A DNA stretch of 64,000 nucleotides from Pegea sp. RAD2-039 (Eukaryota > Chordata > Thaliacea > Salpida > Salpidae): contig JAQGEQ010000245.1 of NCBI GenBank assembly GCA_034620365.1, positions 124,001 to 188,000 of the forward strand, read 5' to 3'. Shown one piece after another: positions 52,370 through 62,710 of the stretch. The notes beneath the pieces were generated by a model. That model was not told where the DNA came from. It worked only from the letters and a program-made list of their open reading frames with translations, and did not search any database. The translations under genes and the position numbers were made by a program. How positions within the stretch are numbered: the first letter of the stretch is position 1; each line of letters opens with the position of its first letter.

Positions 52370-52445
52370 TACCAGTACTATAAATACATATATACATATA
52401 TAAATACATATATTTATATTCATATATTATTATTATTTATTATTT
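52370..52445. repeat. AT-rich microsatellite (ATACAT/TAT type)
   Basis: Irregular runs of atacatata and attattatt, absent from the other block copies. Confidence 0.85.
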
Positions 52446-52506
52446 AGGTAAAGTAGTTTAATAGAAAGTTCTAGCTTTATAATTAGCTAATAATAATTTT
52501 GCATTC

Positions 52507-52527
52507 AGCAGAGTGGCGCAGCGGAAG
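52507..52527 (+). pseudogene. Initiator tRNA-Met 5' fragment, first 21 nt
   Basis: Third copy with the identical breakpoint, inside duplicated block 49585-53235, just right of an AT microsatellite. Confidence 0.85.
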
Positions 52528-53063
52528 TATAAAAACTGGAATCTTTATGTCACTGAGCAGCACTATTTGTCAAGTAGAAATAAAGGTAGAATAATTATAA
52601 TCTCTAAAATTATGAAAATAAAACTATTAGAGAGATATCTTGTGGCGGAAAAAATAAATTAATAAATTTAACTTCTATTAATCTAAAGTTGTTTCATAAA
52701 TCGCTGGAGAATTTGAAAAAAAAAGAAAAACTATAAGTATAAATTGAAAAAAAATATATTTTATAACTTACTACTGCAAGTTTAAAACGGATTTATTTAT
52801 TGACTATCTTGCTACTCACTGAGATCAATCATATTCTGTTCAAATAAAATATTTTTAGGTAGTAATCATCTTAAGTTTTTGTAAATCGAATCACTATCCT
52901 GTTGTTTACAAAGACAAATAACAAACTCTACAAAATTTCAATACTAGAATTTACAGAAATATTTGACGTCAAATTGCAATTTACGTCATCTAATTGTTAA
53001 TTGAAACTTTCAACTAAAGGGCAGGTTTGCTTATATTTCTTAGTTTTGATTTTCGGATTATTT

Positions 53064-53175
53064 TATCGACACATGATCGATATCAAAAATATATCCTGTC
53101 GACGTACAAGTTGTTAAATGATTTTGGTTAAACGTCTTGATATAATAACTTCTTTTCATCTAGTATTTGTCCGGA
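53064..53175 (+). repeat. Variable-hairpin element core 24
   Basis: Duplicate of core 20. Insert closed by TATATC (53090-53095) with GATATA (53139-53144), and GACG (53101-53104) with CGTC (53133-53136), one pair longer than in core 20. Confidence 0.85.
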
Positions 53176-53324
53176 ATAAAGTTATTTTTCGATTATTATT
53201 TTTTTTAAATTTGATTTATACTTAATCATAATATTGATTTAATATAATTAATGCAAATTAATATTTTAAATTAAATCATCCAAATAGTTGTACAATTAAA
53301 GCTTTATGTTATTTGTTAGTTATG

Positions 53325-53437
53325 GTCGATGAACAAATGGTCGATATCAAAAATTAAATTTAATTGTGTTAATTTACGTTAAAGTTCATAGAACATTTCA
53401 GTATATAAAAAATCTTCTCATCTAGTATTTGTCAGGA
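53325..53437 (+). repeat. Variable-hairpin element core 25
   Basis: Left arm eroded (gatgaac), right arm intact; box TTTGTCAGGAAAAAG. Only 150 bp after core 24. Insert stem TTAA/TTAA, weak. Confidence 0.7.
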
Positions 53438-55309
53438 AAAAGTGAGTTTTAAAATTTTTTATCTATCTTTAAAAGTTTGATTTATGTAAAACTGTGAGAC
53501 GGTATTTATTTCTTTTTCTATCAATCTTATAAAAACTTATTTGGTACTTCTTAGTGCATAAAACAATTTAGTTTTAAACTGTTTAATGGTTTTTTAAAAC
53601 TGTGACTTTTACAAATACGATTTATAAAAAGCTAATTGTATGAGTATGAATAAACAATGTTTGGTAAGCTCATAGTCACTGAGTAACACTATATTTCTGA
53701 CAGATAAGAGGAAACAAAGTTTATAAAATTATAAAATATAAACATACAACTGTTAAAGTGACATCTTGTGACTGAAAAATAAATAGTAAAATGCAATTAA
53801 ATTTTACAAAATGTTGTAAATGTTTAATTTACTAAATTTTAATAAGAGTGAGACAAATCGCAAATAATTTGTTCAAGTCAGGTTTACACTGAATCTTAAT
53901 GAATTGACAAGGTAGAATTTATTTAAACTTTTTTTTTGTATAATTTAAGTAATGTTTTTTTAACTCATTTAAGTATTATAAAAATAGTTGATTAATATTA
54001 CTTTTTATTTACTTTTAAAGATTATATTTTAATTAAACGCAAAAAAAAACATTACACCACTTTTTAAAAAGTTATTATCAAAAATATAACATTGCAGTTT
54101 TTCTATGAGAATAATAAAACAAAAAGTTTATAAAACTACTCATATTCTTAAACTTTTTTTAGTAAACAAAAAAATTATGTTTATACACTGATCATTTTAA
54201 TAGTAGTAAAATGCGACTATAAATATTTGAAACTTAAAATATTAAAAGAGAAGCAGTTATTAAAATTCAAAGTGAAAATCATAAATCAAAGCTACAAGAG
54301 ATTTATAAAAATAAAACAGTACAACAAATGTTGTAATTAAATAACTTAAAACTTTATGTTGAAATCTATCAATAGTTCTGAAGTGTCATGATCACTTTAA
54401 TTTCAAGTTTATTATAATGACTTTCTCATTATTCTTTCATACTCCAATTTGTTTATGTCTATCAAAGTTTGAGGTTATATTACAATTATTTTGTATTTAC
54501 TTGTAAATGATGGTCTCAGCATAATGAAAATTTGACGTTAAGCCTATTAAATTAAACAACCTACAAACGAGTTACTATTGATTTAAACAACTTTTAAAAC
54601 TGTCTTTATTTATTTCTATCTTATTTGATTTAGATTTAGATTAAAGTTTAACTGCATACAAAAAAAAACAGCTAAGTTTTGCAGGTCTAAAGATGTCTTA
54701 AATATTCAATATTAATAATTTTTTAACATATTGAAATCGACAATTTGATGGTGATGTAGTTGTTAATTTGAACTTAGTAATCTCATTAATTAAAATCTTA
54801 TAGAAAGTCAAACCACATTTACTTCATTATGAAATAGATTAAAAAAGGTTTTAATCAAACACTTTCAAAGAGCGAGTAAACAACTTTTTTGAAAATTGAA
54901 GATAAATATATAATTCTAATTCAAACCTATTTTCCGACATCAGCAAATCGATATCCAATGAATTGAAAAAATTTAAATCTGAAAATGGCAGATGCAAATA
55001 TACTTCAACTAAAAGATTTTAAGAGATAAAAATAAAACTTTTTTTAAAAGAACCTTAAGAAACATTTTGATGGTGATTGAAAAGTGAAAAGTAAAATTGA
55101 AAAAGAAAATATAAAGCTATTTTCAAATATTCAAAATTATTTATTAAAATTATTTAAGGTATTTTATATAAAAAGTATTTTTATTATTTTTGAAACTTAA
55201 AAAGTAAAATGTAGAAAGTAGCAGTAAGTAAAAAATAAATTAGTTTGAAATTTAATTGTTCGAGGATCTTTTATTTCTTATGATTTCTTAAAAACAAAAT
55301 AGTTTTTAA

Positions 55310-55580
55310 ATGATCTCTTCAAAAACAGAATTAATAGTTTTCTACAAGATCTCACTGCGAAGTGGAACACAATCTTTGACAACGATGTATAAGCCGGAAG
55401 TTGATGAGTTCACAAAAAGATCTGGTGTCGATCGAAGGAGACGTCATCAGCATATGACGTCATTAGTGACTGATTTGTTTATTTTTAGTTTGAAAGAAGA
55501 CTTTTTGAAAGAAGAAGATGAGGATCAGATGCAGATGTTAATGATAAGATGTTGATCTTACTGATGTTGATCTTAAAGAT
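55310..55580 (+). repeat. Module with paired TGACGTCA palindromes, copy 5
   Basis: GAGACGTCA then TGACGTCA (55455-55462). An 81-codon frame is open here by chance; the frame is broken by stops or indels in the other copies, so I do not call it coding. Confidence 0.8.
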
Positions 55581-57377
55581 CAACAATGATTAATTATGAG
55601 GGCTTATAAACTTAACAATTTAAAAATCTTAATTATTCTTTTAAAAAATCATTAGAAAACAGATTTAATAGTATTCAGTTAGATAGCTAACTCAAATAAA
55701 ATTCTTAAATTACTTTTTCCTTTTTTTGTTTAGTTTTAAATCTACAAAAGTAGAACAATTTTATCTGCTGATAAAAAGTATTTGTTAAAAATAAAAATAT
55801 TAATTTTTATTCTACAAATTTCTTAAAAGTAATTTTATTTAAAACTGAGATTTATCTAAAGCTAGAAATTTGAATGTGAAATATTTTGAAGTAAATATAT
55901 TTTTCGGTAAACTATTAAAAGAGAAAAACAAAACATGAAAAAAAAATTTGATTGTTTTCAAAAATATTCTTTGTTTTTATGAAATTTAAATAAATTTATA
56001 ATTTTAAGTTTAGGTTTGCTAATAACAGCTACTGTTTTCATTTCTTAATAATTTTATTTATTTTGTTTATTTCTACTTTCTCATAATATTATCATTCTTC
56101 AAAAACATTGAAAAAGATTTTTTGTAAAACAACATTACTGATACATAATTTGCATGAAAATAAAATAGTAAATAATAATGTTTGCTAAAATACTTTAAAT
56201 TTGAAACAGAAAATCACTTTTATCATAAATTGATTTTTTTATTATTCTTTTTTTATACTTCAAAATCTAAAAAATTTCTAAAAAATTGTTTTTTTAAGGA
56301 GAATTGTTCTTATTGTTTTTTTTACTTAAAGTTGAAACACTAAAATGTCATTAAAATATTTTTATTTTTAAACTTCATTACAATTGCATCCTTTTAAATA
56401 TTTTTAAAATTAATCTCTATTACATACATATGTGAAACTTAAAGTTGTTAATTCTGTTATTTTAATAAAAGTTTGATTTACTAGTTTTAATGTGATTACA
56501 ATTTTAGATAGTCCAGAGGCTTCTTGACTACAGTAATTCTTAAGCTATCTGTTTTGTTTTCATCTCATATTTTATTTATCGAATCAAATCAAACTTCATA
56601 TCAAACTGAAAAAGTTCCGGTTCACTTATTTTGCTTTTCAGATTTATTTTTATTTTAGGTATAGCATTTTTATTTGAAATTTCTTTCGATCAAGTAGTTG
56701 TCTGGACAAAACTTACATTTCTAAAATCAATTTTTGTTACAAGTGTAATTTCTTTAAAAGGAAAAATTGTTTCTTGCTACTTTTCTGAATTTCAGCTACT
56801 TATTACATTTAATAATAAAATTCTTTAAAGATTTCTTAAAAATTAAGTTAATTATAAAGATTTTTAAAGTAAACAAATTAATATTTAAGTATAGCGTCGA
56901 TATACTACTGGCTATGATTAGAATGAAACTGTTTTAACTTTCTATTTGAACCTTATAAATTTTCTTCCGACATATTTTTCGTTACACAAAATTTCAAATT
57001 AGCAAATGAAGCAACTCAAATTATTATTTTTCAGTTAAAAACATTAATTTCATAACAAAGAGAGATTTTTAATTTGCAATTGCAAATTTACGTTACAATA
57101 TTTTTAGATTTACAGTTTAAGTTTGAAATAATTTTGTACATGTAGTTTCATCCTCGTTTGTTGTGTAAATTTTCTAATATAAAGCATTTTTGATTTATTT
57201 TATTGAAAGAAGTTAAAATAACACAGAATGGATATAACGATATTGTATTAAAATTAAACTTTAACTAATAACTATTGATAAGAAGAACAAACTAAACTGA
57301 TACCTTCTTTAATGGCACTAATCAAAAATAGAAGAAAGTTACACTTTAAACTGGTTAATTACTATAACCAAATTTCA

Positions 57378-57835
57378 AGTGGTTGTTGTTGGTTGCCAAT
57401 GGTTGTTACTGGCTGCTAGTGATTGTTGCTAGGTGCTGGTGATTTCTGCTGGTTGGTAGTGGTTTTTGCTGATTTCTAATGATTGTTGCTGGTTGCTAGA
57501 GGTTGTTGCTGGCTGCTACTGGTTGTTGCTGGGTGGTAGGTGTTGTTGCTGGTTGATAATAGTTGTTGCTGGCTGCTAGTGGTTGTTGCTGGGTGATATT
57601 AGTTGTTGCTGGCTGCTACTGGTTGTTGCTGGCTGCTACTGGTTGTTGCTGGCTGCTACTGGTTGTTGCTGGGTGGTATTACATGTTGCTGGCTGCTAAT
57701 GGTATTTGCTGGTGACTAATGGTTGTTCCTGGTGGTAGTGGGTGTTGCTGGTTTCTAATGGTTGTTGCTGGGTGTTAGTGGTTGTTGCTGCTTCAAGTTG
57801 TTGTTGCTGGTTGCTAGTGGCTCTTGATAGCAAAA
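57378..57835 (+). repeat. Minisatellite, about 20-bp unit, beside gene island B
   Basis: Same array as at 7940-8290, longer here (about 22 units) and with several perfect neighbouring copies, suggesting recent local expansion. It ends at the same place relative to the RPB9 copy. Confidence 0.9.
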
Positions 57836-57961
57836 TACTGATGTTGAAAAGTTTTTTAATAAAAAAAAGAAGTATTCATTCTGTCAACATATCGTTTTCT
57901 GCCACCAAGACGCGAATTGAAAGCAAAAAGAAGCAGATGGCGCCATGGAATAGAATCATCA

Positions 57962-59071
57962 TTAAGTCCAACGATGACCACAAGAGGAGTTTGTACAAAC
58001 AAAGTACAACTTCATTCCTATCTTCTCTCTAGCTGATTCAGACTGAAAGAACACTGCTTCTCTATGGTGACACCTAGTGGCAAAAATGAGTGTTGAAGAA
58101 ATTAGAGAGTTGATGACTTACTTGGGGCAAGGATTATGCTTTGTTCTAGGCAAGGTTGGATCCTGGGCTACATCAGGATTGATTTCAGACAATTCATCAA
58201 CCTCATGTACAACTTTGTTGACATAAACACAAGGATTGTCTGCCTTGATTTGAAAACTACAATTGCGACACTAAAAAGAAAAAATTTGTAAAAAATGTTC
58301 ATTGTAACTATTTCAATTTTCAACCAGCTTTAAAAATGAATAACTCACAGCATACAGCAGCTCTTTTTTTATTTTATCTTCTTTTGGATACAGCATGTTA
58401 TTACCAAAAACACAAATATTTCAGTGAATAATAAAATTCAAAAAATGTCACTGAAAACATAAACTTGCAAACAATTTTGAAACAGTAGATAAGAAAACAA
58501 AAATTTTGTTTTGTTAATTAGTTTAGTATAAATGATATTTTTAAAACATGTTTACTGAAAAAGGATTTTTATTTGATTTTCAAACGAATGAAACAAAATT
58601 GCATATTGGAAAATAAAGATAAAATAAAAAAGAAAATAATGTAGAAAAGAATATTTTATATTTCTATTTCCTACTCTTTAGCTATGGTAAATTTTAAAAA
58701 AATAAAATTAAAAAATAATCTTTAAAAAAAACTAGAATAAAAAATATATTTTAAATTAAATTTACTGAAACACGAATTAATAATTTTAATTGACTTTTTT
58801 TATTATTATTTAATACTAATTATTATCATAAAATAATGAGAAAAATTATTACCAATTTTGATCTTGAATGGTCTTTTTATGTTATAGCAAACTTTTCAAG
58901 ATAAATAAAAAAATTGGAGTTAAGATAAAGCAAAAGGATTAATAAAATGGTAAGTACTTTATGTAGATATATTTTTTAATAAATTAAAGTACTAAAAAAC
59001 TAATAAAACAACTTTTACCATTCTGGACAGAAATTTATTCCAATAAAACTAGGCCCTTTGCTTGAGCTCAT
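57962..59071 (-). CDS. POLR2I: RPB9 gene, second copy with damaged intron-1 acceptor
   Basis: Second copy of the RPB9 gene on the minus strand, with coding exons 59019-59071, 58349-58403, 58122-58270 and 57962-58073. Exon lengths match copy A exactly. Reading both copies, I count four exonic substitutions, all synonymous (two in exon 2, two in exon 3), so the predicted protein is identical if splicing works. It may not: the bases before exon 2 read GG (plus-strand cc at 58404-58405) where copy A has AG, and no AG lies close upstream. The next AG downstream is inside exon 2 and would remove one zinc-ribbon cysteine. This is therefore either a very recent pseudogene, a gene with a non-canonical acceptor, a heterozygous variant, or an assembly base error. 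Introns and flanks have diverged by several percent. Confidence 0.85.
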
Positions 59072-59511
59072 TTTTTCCACTAATGAAATAAAATCAGCAA
59101 ATAAAAGATGTAGTTAAAAAGCTACAACAAATTGTAATTCATTATTGCTTTCGATAAGTTTAACATTCAGCATTCAAAATATAAATGAAAGCATTTTTTC
59201 TTCTTCATTAGAAAACCATAGAACTGTAAATTGTTTGATTGTAGTTAATATTAAATACAAAAACAAATCTAAATATTTTGAAAAACTAAAAGTTACAATT
59301 TCAAAGTAAAATAGATTTATACACAAAGTAGCTCATAGCAGCTCACGCCAAACACAACTATAAAAAACTGTTGTATAAAGACAAAAATGATCAAAAAATC
59401 CCTCTTTCTTTCACTATCCTTTATTTTATCTTGCTATAAGTAACTAACATCACTGCATTCTTCTTTTGTCTTTATAAAGATAAAAATGATTAATCAATTT
59501 GATCTAAATTT

Positions 59512-59808
59512 TTAATCAAATAGTTGATCATGTTCTTCAGGTACATAAGCTTCACCATAAGACCATACACACTTGCCATTAAGGAAATTTAATGCAACTT
59601 GCCAACATTGGTTTATAGAATCTTCCATGTCATGAGACTGAGCTACTAAAACTGAAGTCTTGTCAACTTTCTGTCTATTCTTGAGAGGTGATAAAGCTAA
59701 TCCAAAATATTCACAATTATCAAACCATTCAAGCATGATAGGAGGTTTTACATCTAAAGATTTTATTTTAGCTTTTCTAGTTATGAAAAAAATTATAATT
59801 AGAAGCAT
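59512..59808 (-). CDS. Small protein of unknown function, copy B
   Basis: Second copy of the 98-residue ORF, same length, no stop or frameshift. Thirteen residues differ from copy A, including S5I, L23P, N24I, Y58S and N84Y; the three cysteines, the tryptophans and the FDNCEYFGLALSPL block are unchanged. Survival of an open frame with many amino-acid changes contrasts with neighbouring RPB9, where all changes are silent, so this protein is under weaker constraint or is evolving faster. Whether it is expressed cannot be seen. Confidence 0.5.
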   Translation of the reverse strand: MLLIIIFFITRKAKIKSLDVKPPIMLEWFDNCEYFGLALSPLKNRQKVDKTSVLVAQSHDMEDSINQCWQVALNFLNGKCVWSYGEAYVPEEHDQLFD

Positions 59809-60161
59809 GAAAACTTTGAAAGTTGCATAAGCCTTCAAGTGTTTAAATATTAGTATTACTGCTTAATAAGGCTTCATTGAAGTCAAAAAACATACATTAA
59901 CCAGTCTAAAACAAACAAAAAATAATCTTCGACATATAATACTATTTCTTGAAATTACAACAATAAATTTTAATAAGCATTTAAACCTGAAAAAATCAAA
60001 AGCACAACAATCTCAAAAAAACAGTTTCGTTATTTTAAAGACCCGGTTAGTGCCATTTTATTTATAAAAAATCCTAATTTATTGTTGCTGGTTTGTAATT
60101 AGACGCAAAGATTTAGAAATATATTATCGAATAATGCAGAAAATGATTATCAAATACTTAC

Positions 60162-60185
60162 TTTTGGCAGGATGAATTCAAAGTG
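60162..60185 (-). other. Possible 24-base non-coding exon, copy B
   Basis: Counterpart of the 24-base segment at 10621-10644, with the same ttcag acceptor and gtaagt donor but a diverged interior. Confidence 0.28.
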
Positions 60186-60698
60186 CTGAAAATAAAAAGA
60201 TAATTCTTGGAAACAGTACATAATGTAATATTTAGGTGTTTAATTCAATTTAAAACTTTAACCTTAACCAATTATTCACTGCTGTGCTATAATTTCCATT
60301 TTTTTTTTTTGTAGTTGTTTTAAATACTGTTTTTGACACGATACTTTATTAAACTTAAATTGCTGCGTCTGCAAATAAGTAGGATTATCTCTAGATTAAA
60401 GATAATTTAGTTAAAAAGATTTACAGCTTAAACATCGTTTATTTAATTACCAAATGACAACATAGGATAAAATATTTAGAAAATTAGCATTTTGATAACA
60501 AAGAAAAGTTCACAAATTAAGAACTTTCAAGATGACTCTGATCAATCGATTCTTGAATACTAACGTTAAAAGCAATTTGATTCTTTTTATTTTTACCCTT
60601 TTCTGAGATTTCTAAGACCAAAAAACATCTGAATCACCAAAATATTTATCCTTATTCTGAAATTTTCCCTTTATAGCTATATTTTTATTCAAATCAGC

Positions 60699-61282
60699 TT
60701 AATTATCTATTTTATCAAAAGAATCATTATTTTCTTCAGGTTTGCTGTCATCTGGTTTTTCATAATTCCTGTTTACAATTGTACCATAACTTTCAGTAAC
60801 ATTTGAATGAAGTGGAATCATTTGAAGTACATTGTCATTAGTAGCTGAACTTTGAAAAGCGGTTTGAAAACATTTTCGAAAGATCATCACAATTAAATCC
60901 TCCACCAGCTACGTTAACCAGATTAAGTTTTTTTCTCATACCGCACAATCAGTACATGGAACAATCTGCCATCAGAGATTGTCATGTCAAAATCACTTAT
61001 GCTGTTCAAGAAAAAGCTGAATTGTTATAATATCGCCAACATTGCCATTTCTAAACTGTGAATCTTTCTCTTTTACAATACTATGATTCTGTGCAATTCT
61101 TCATTGTCATATGCTTTTTCGTTTACACGTCAAATAGATCCAATTTGTGAGAATGTGTGTTAGCGAGAGATGCTCTTTAGGCACCCTCCTTCACATTTAT
61201 TGTAATAAATAAATAAATAACAAAGAAAATCTACCAACAACTCTAGAGGAATAATAAAACAAAACTTATGATCTGACATCTC
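60699..61282 (-). pseudogene. Small membrane-protein ORF split by a LINE insertion, copy B
   Basis: Counterpart of the 11227-11490 ORF. The N-terminal part (ATG at 61280-61282, hydrophobic segment) and the C-terminal part (60699-60898, ending in NNDSFDKIDN) are separated by about 320 bp of inserted retrotransposon 3' end at 60899-61218. The insertion falls inside the transmembrane segment and destroys the gene. The C-terminal piece still matches copy A at most residues. Confidence 0.7.
60899..61218 (+). mobile_element. 5'-truncated CR1/Jockey-like LINE, 3' end with AAAT tail
   Basis: Absent from the matching site in island A, where caattaaat runs directly into aacaaag. The plus strand carries the last 44 codons of a reverse-transcriptase ORF (60930-61061) with the typical end motif TISTWNNLPSEIV and KKKL, then TGA, about 140 bp of 3' UTR and a short (AAAT)n tail. 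A T-run upstream puts the preceding coding part out of frame, so the copy is dead. A target duplication of about TAAAT is blurred by the tail. Family assignment is from the conserved C-terminal motif and the tail type. Confidence 0.8.
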
Positions 61283-61802
61283 ACAACCTTTCTTTCATCC
61301 AACAGTTTCTGATCTCAATAAGTTTGATGGTAGTCTGTCAATTGTAGTCTTTTTGAAGTTTATCTAATCCAAACAGCTGTGAGGAATTTGAAGTGAGACA
61401 ATGTCTTTTAAAGCTAAAGTTTTATATAGTTTCTAAATTATATGCTCATTGCAAAAGCAGCTTTGTTTAGAATTTAAACTGTTTTGAAGAGCTTTTTAGC
61501 AGTTTGTAATGATTAAAAAGAAAAATATTGAGCTTTGTAATTGCTGTAATGCTCTAACCTTAACTTTATAATAAATTATTGAAAACAAGTATAATATGAT
61601 TTTTCAATACTTTAGATATGAACTAAACTCCACATTATTATTTTGAAAATTCATGTTTCAATTTAAATATATAAATTTTTAAAGGTTGGTGTTTAGTGAT
61701 TAAACAGTTGTTACAACTTGGCAAAATAAATCGTTAGTTTGCTGATTTTATAAACAATTTATAGAATATTTTTTTGAAATGTTGTCAAATTCTTGGAAGT
61801 TT

Positions 61803-62620
61803 TTAGAGAGATCATAATATATTAAACTGGTATTGGAATCTTTTTCGAACACCAAAATTAGAATACTACAATTCTACCAAGTAGTGCAAAAATTTTAACA
61901 TATGGTTACTTCTATAGCATCTGTTTTCTTAACCAGCCTGCGTTGACCAGAAAGTTTTTTTAAATCTTCATCTAAAGATAACTTTCATATTTCATTAGGA
62001 AGCTACAATGCTGGTGATTTTTGTTTTGCTTTAAAAGATAACTTTATCACTTCAAAAATAACACATTAAAGAAAAATTCTCTATTTTTAGAACATTTACA
62101 CAAGTTTCGAACAGATTAACCACAGTTACAAATAATTATTCAAACTTGTAATGTTTATCCTTAATTACTGAGCTAACAAACTATTTGGTTAGGTTTTCCT
62201 AATTTTTCAGGGAATTCTTTTTTGTAAACAGTAATTCTGACAATATTAAAATTAAAAAACTAAAGTTTAAAACAATACTAAAATTGATAAGTATCAAATA
62301 TTAGAGAGTTTAAACTAATTTATTTTTTGGAAAAAATATACCGAGCTGACTATCTAATTGAGTATATAGAAACATAAATTTTTATTATTAATAAATATAA
62401 TTATCTATTTAATAAAAACTATTTGTTGGACGGTGGTTTAAAAAATATATAAACAGTCTCAAAATAAAATAAATTAAAAGTATATTTATGTACAATAGTA
62501 TAATTTGAATACAATTGTTGATTTGTTTATAGCAGATGATTTTTAAAATCTAAAAAAAAATATTTTTTTCATTTTAATCAAAAATTTTAAATTTAAATAT
62601 TTGAAGTCAAATAAATAAAC
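61803..62620. other. Unique stretch right of gene island B
   Basis: No gene seen. Around 62160-62240 a segment (ggttaggttttcctaattt) is shared with 40385-40450; the rest is unique A+T-rich DNA. Confidence 0.5.
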
Positions 62621-62710
62621 AGGCAAATTAATATTATTAAATGAAACAATCAATCAGTCTTAGGTTTAAAAGTTTGCTGTTATCAGTTAGTTGTACTTGT
62701 TAGATTATTC

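Larger units (their letters stand above)
49585..53235 (+). repeat. Duplicated block gamma, copy 2
   Basis: Second copy. An AT microsatellite (52370-52445) sits exactly where the 0.7 kb is missing, so the deletion and the microsatellite are probably linked. Confidence 0.88.
57835..61803. repeat. Gene island duplication, unit B
   Basis: Colinear partner of 8290-12020 with small indels, the LINE insertion at 60899-61218, and a roughly 85-bp shortening near 60260. Wider colinearity continues left (54163-57378 against selected parts of 1-7940). Confidence 0.9.

Noticed and set aside
55310-55555. 81-codon open frame with KPEVDEF-type translation
   Set aside because: It is the fifth copy of the TGACGTCA module. 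The frame is broken by stops or indels in the copies at 5640, 19740, 42950 and 51540, so conservation is at DNA level only.
56631-56828. 65-codon hydrophobic frame
   Set aside because: Non-ATG start, spans a hairpin-element box fragment inserted in a dispersed module; no copy elsewhere keeps it.
57742-58032. 96-codon open frame across the minisatellite and RPB9 exon 4
   Set aside because: The first part is tandem repeat read in one frame and the rest is the antisense of RPB9 exon 4 and its 3' flank.
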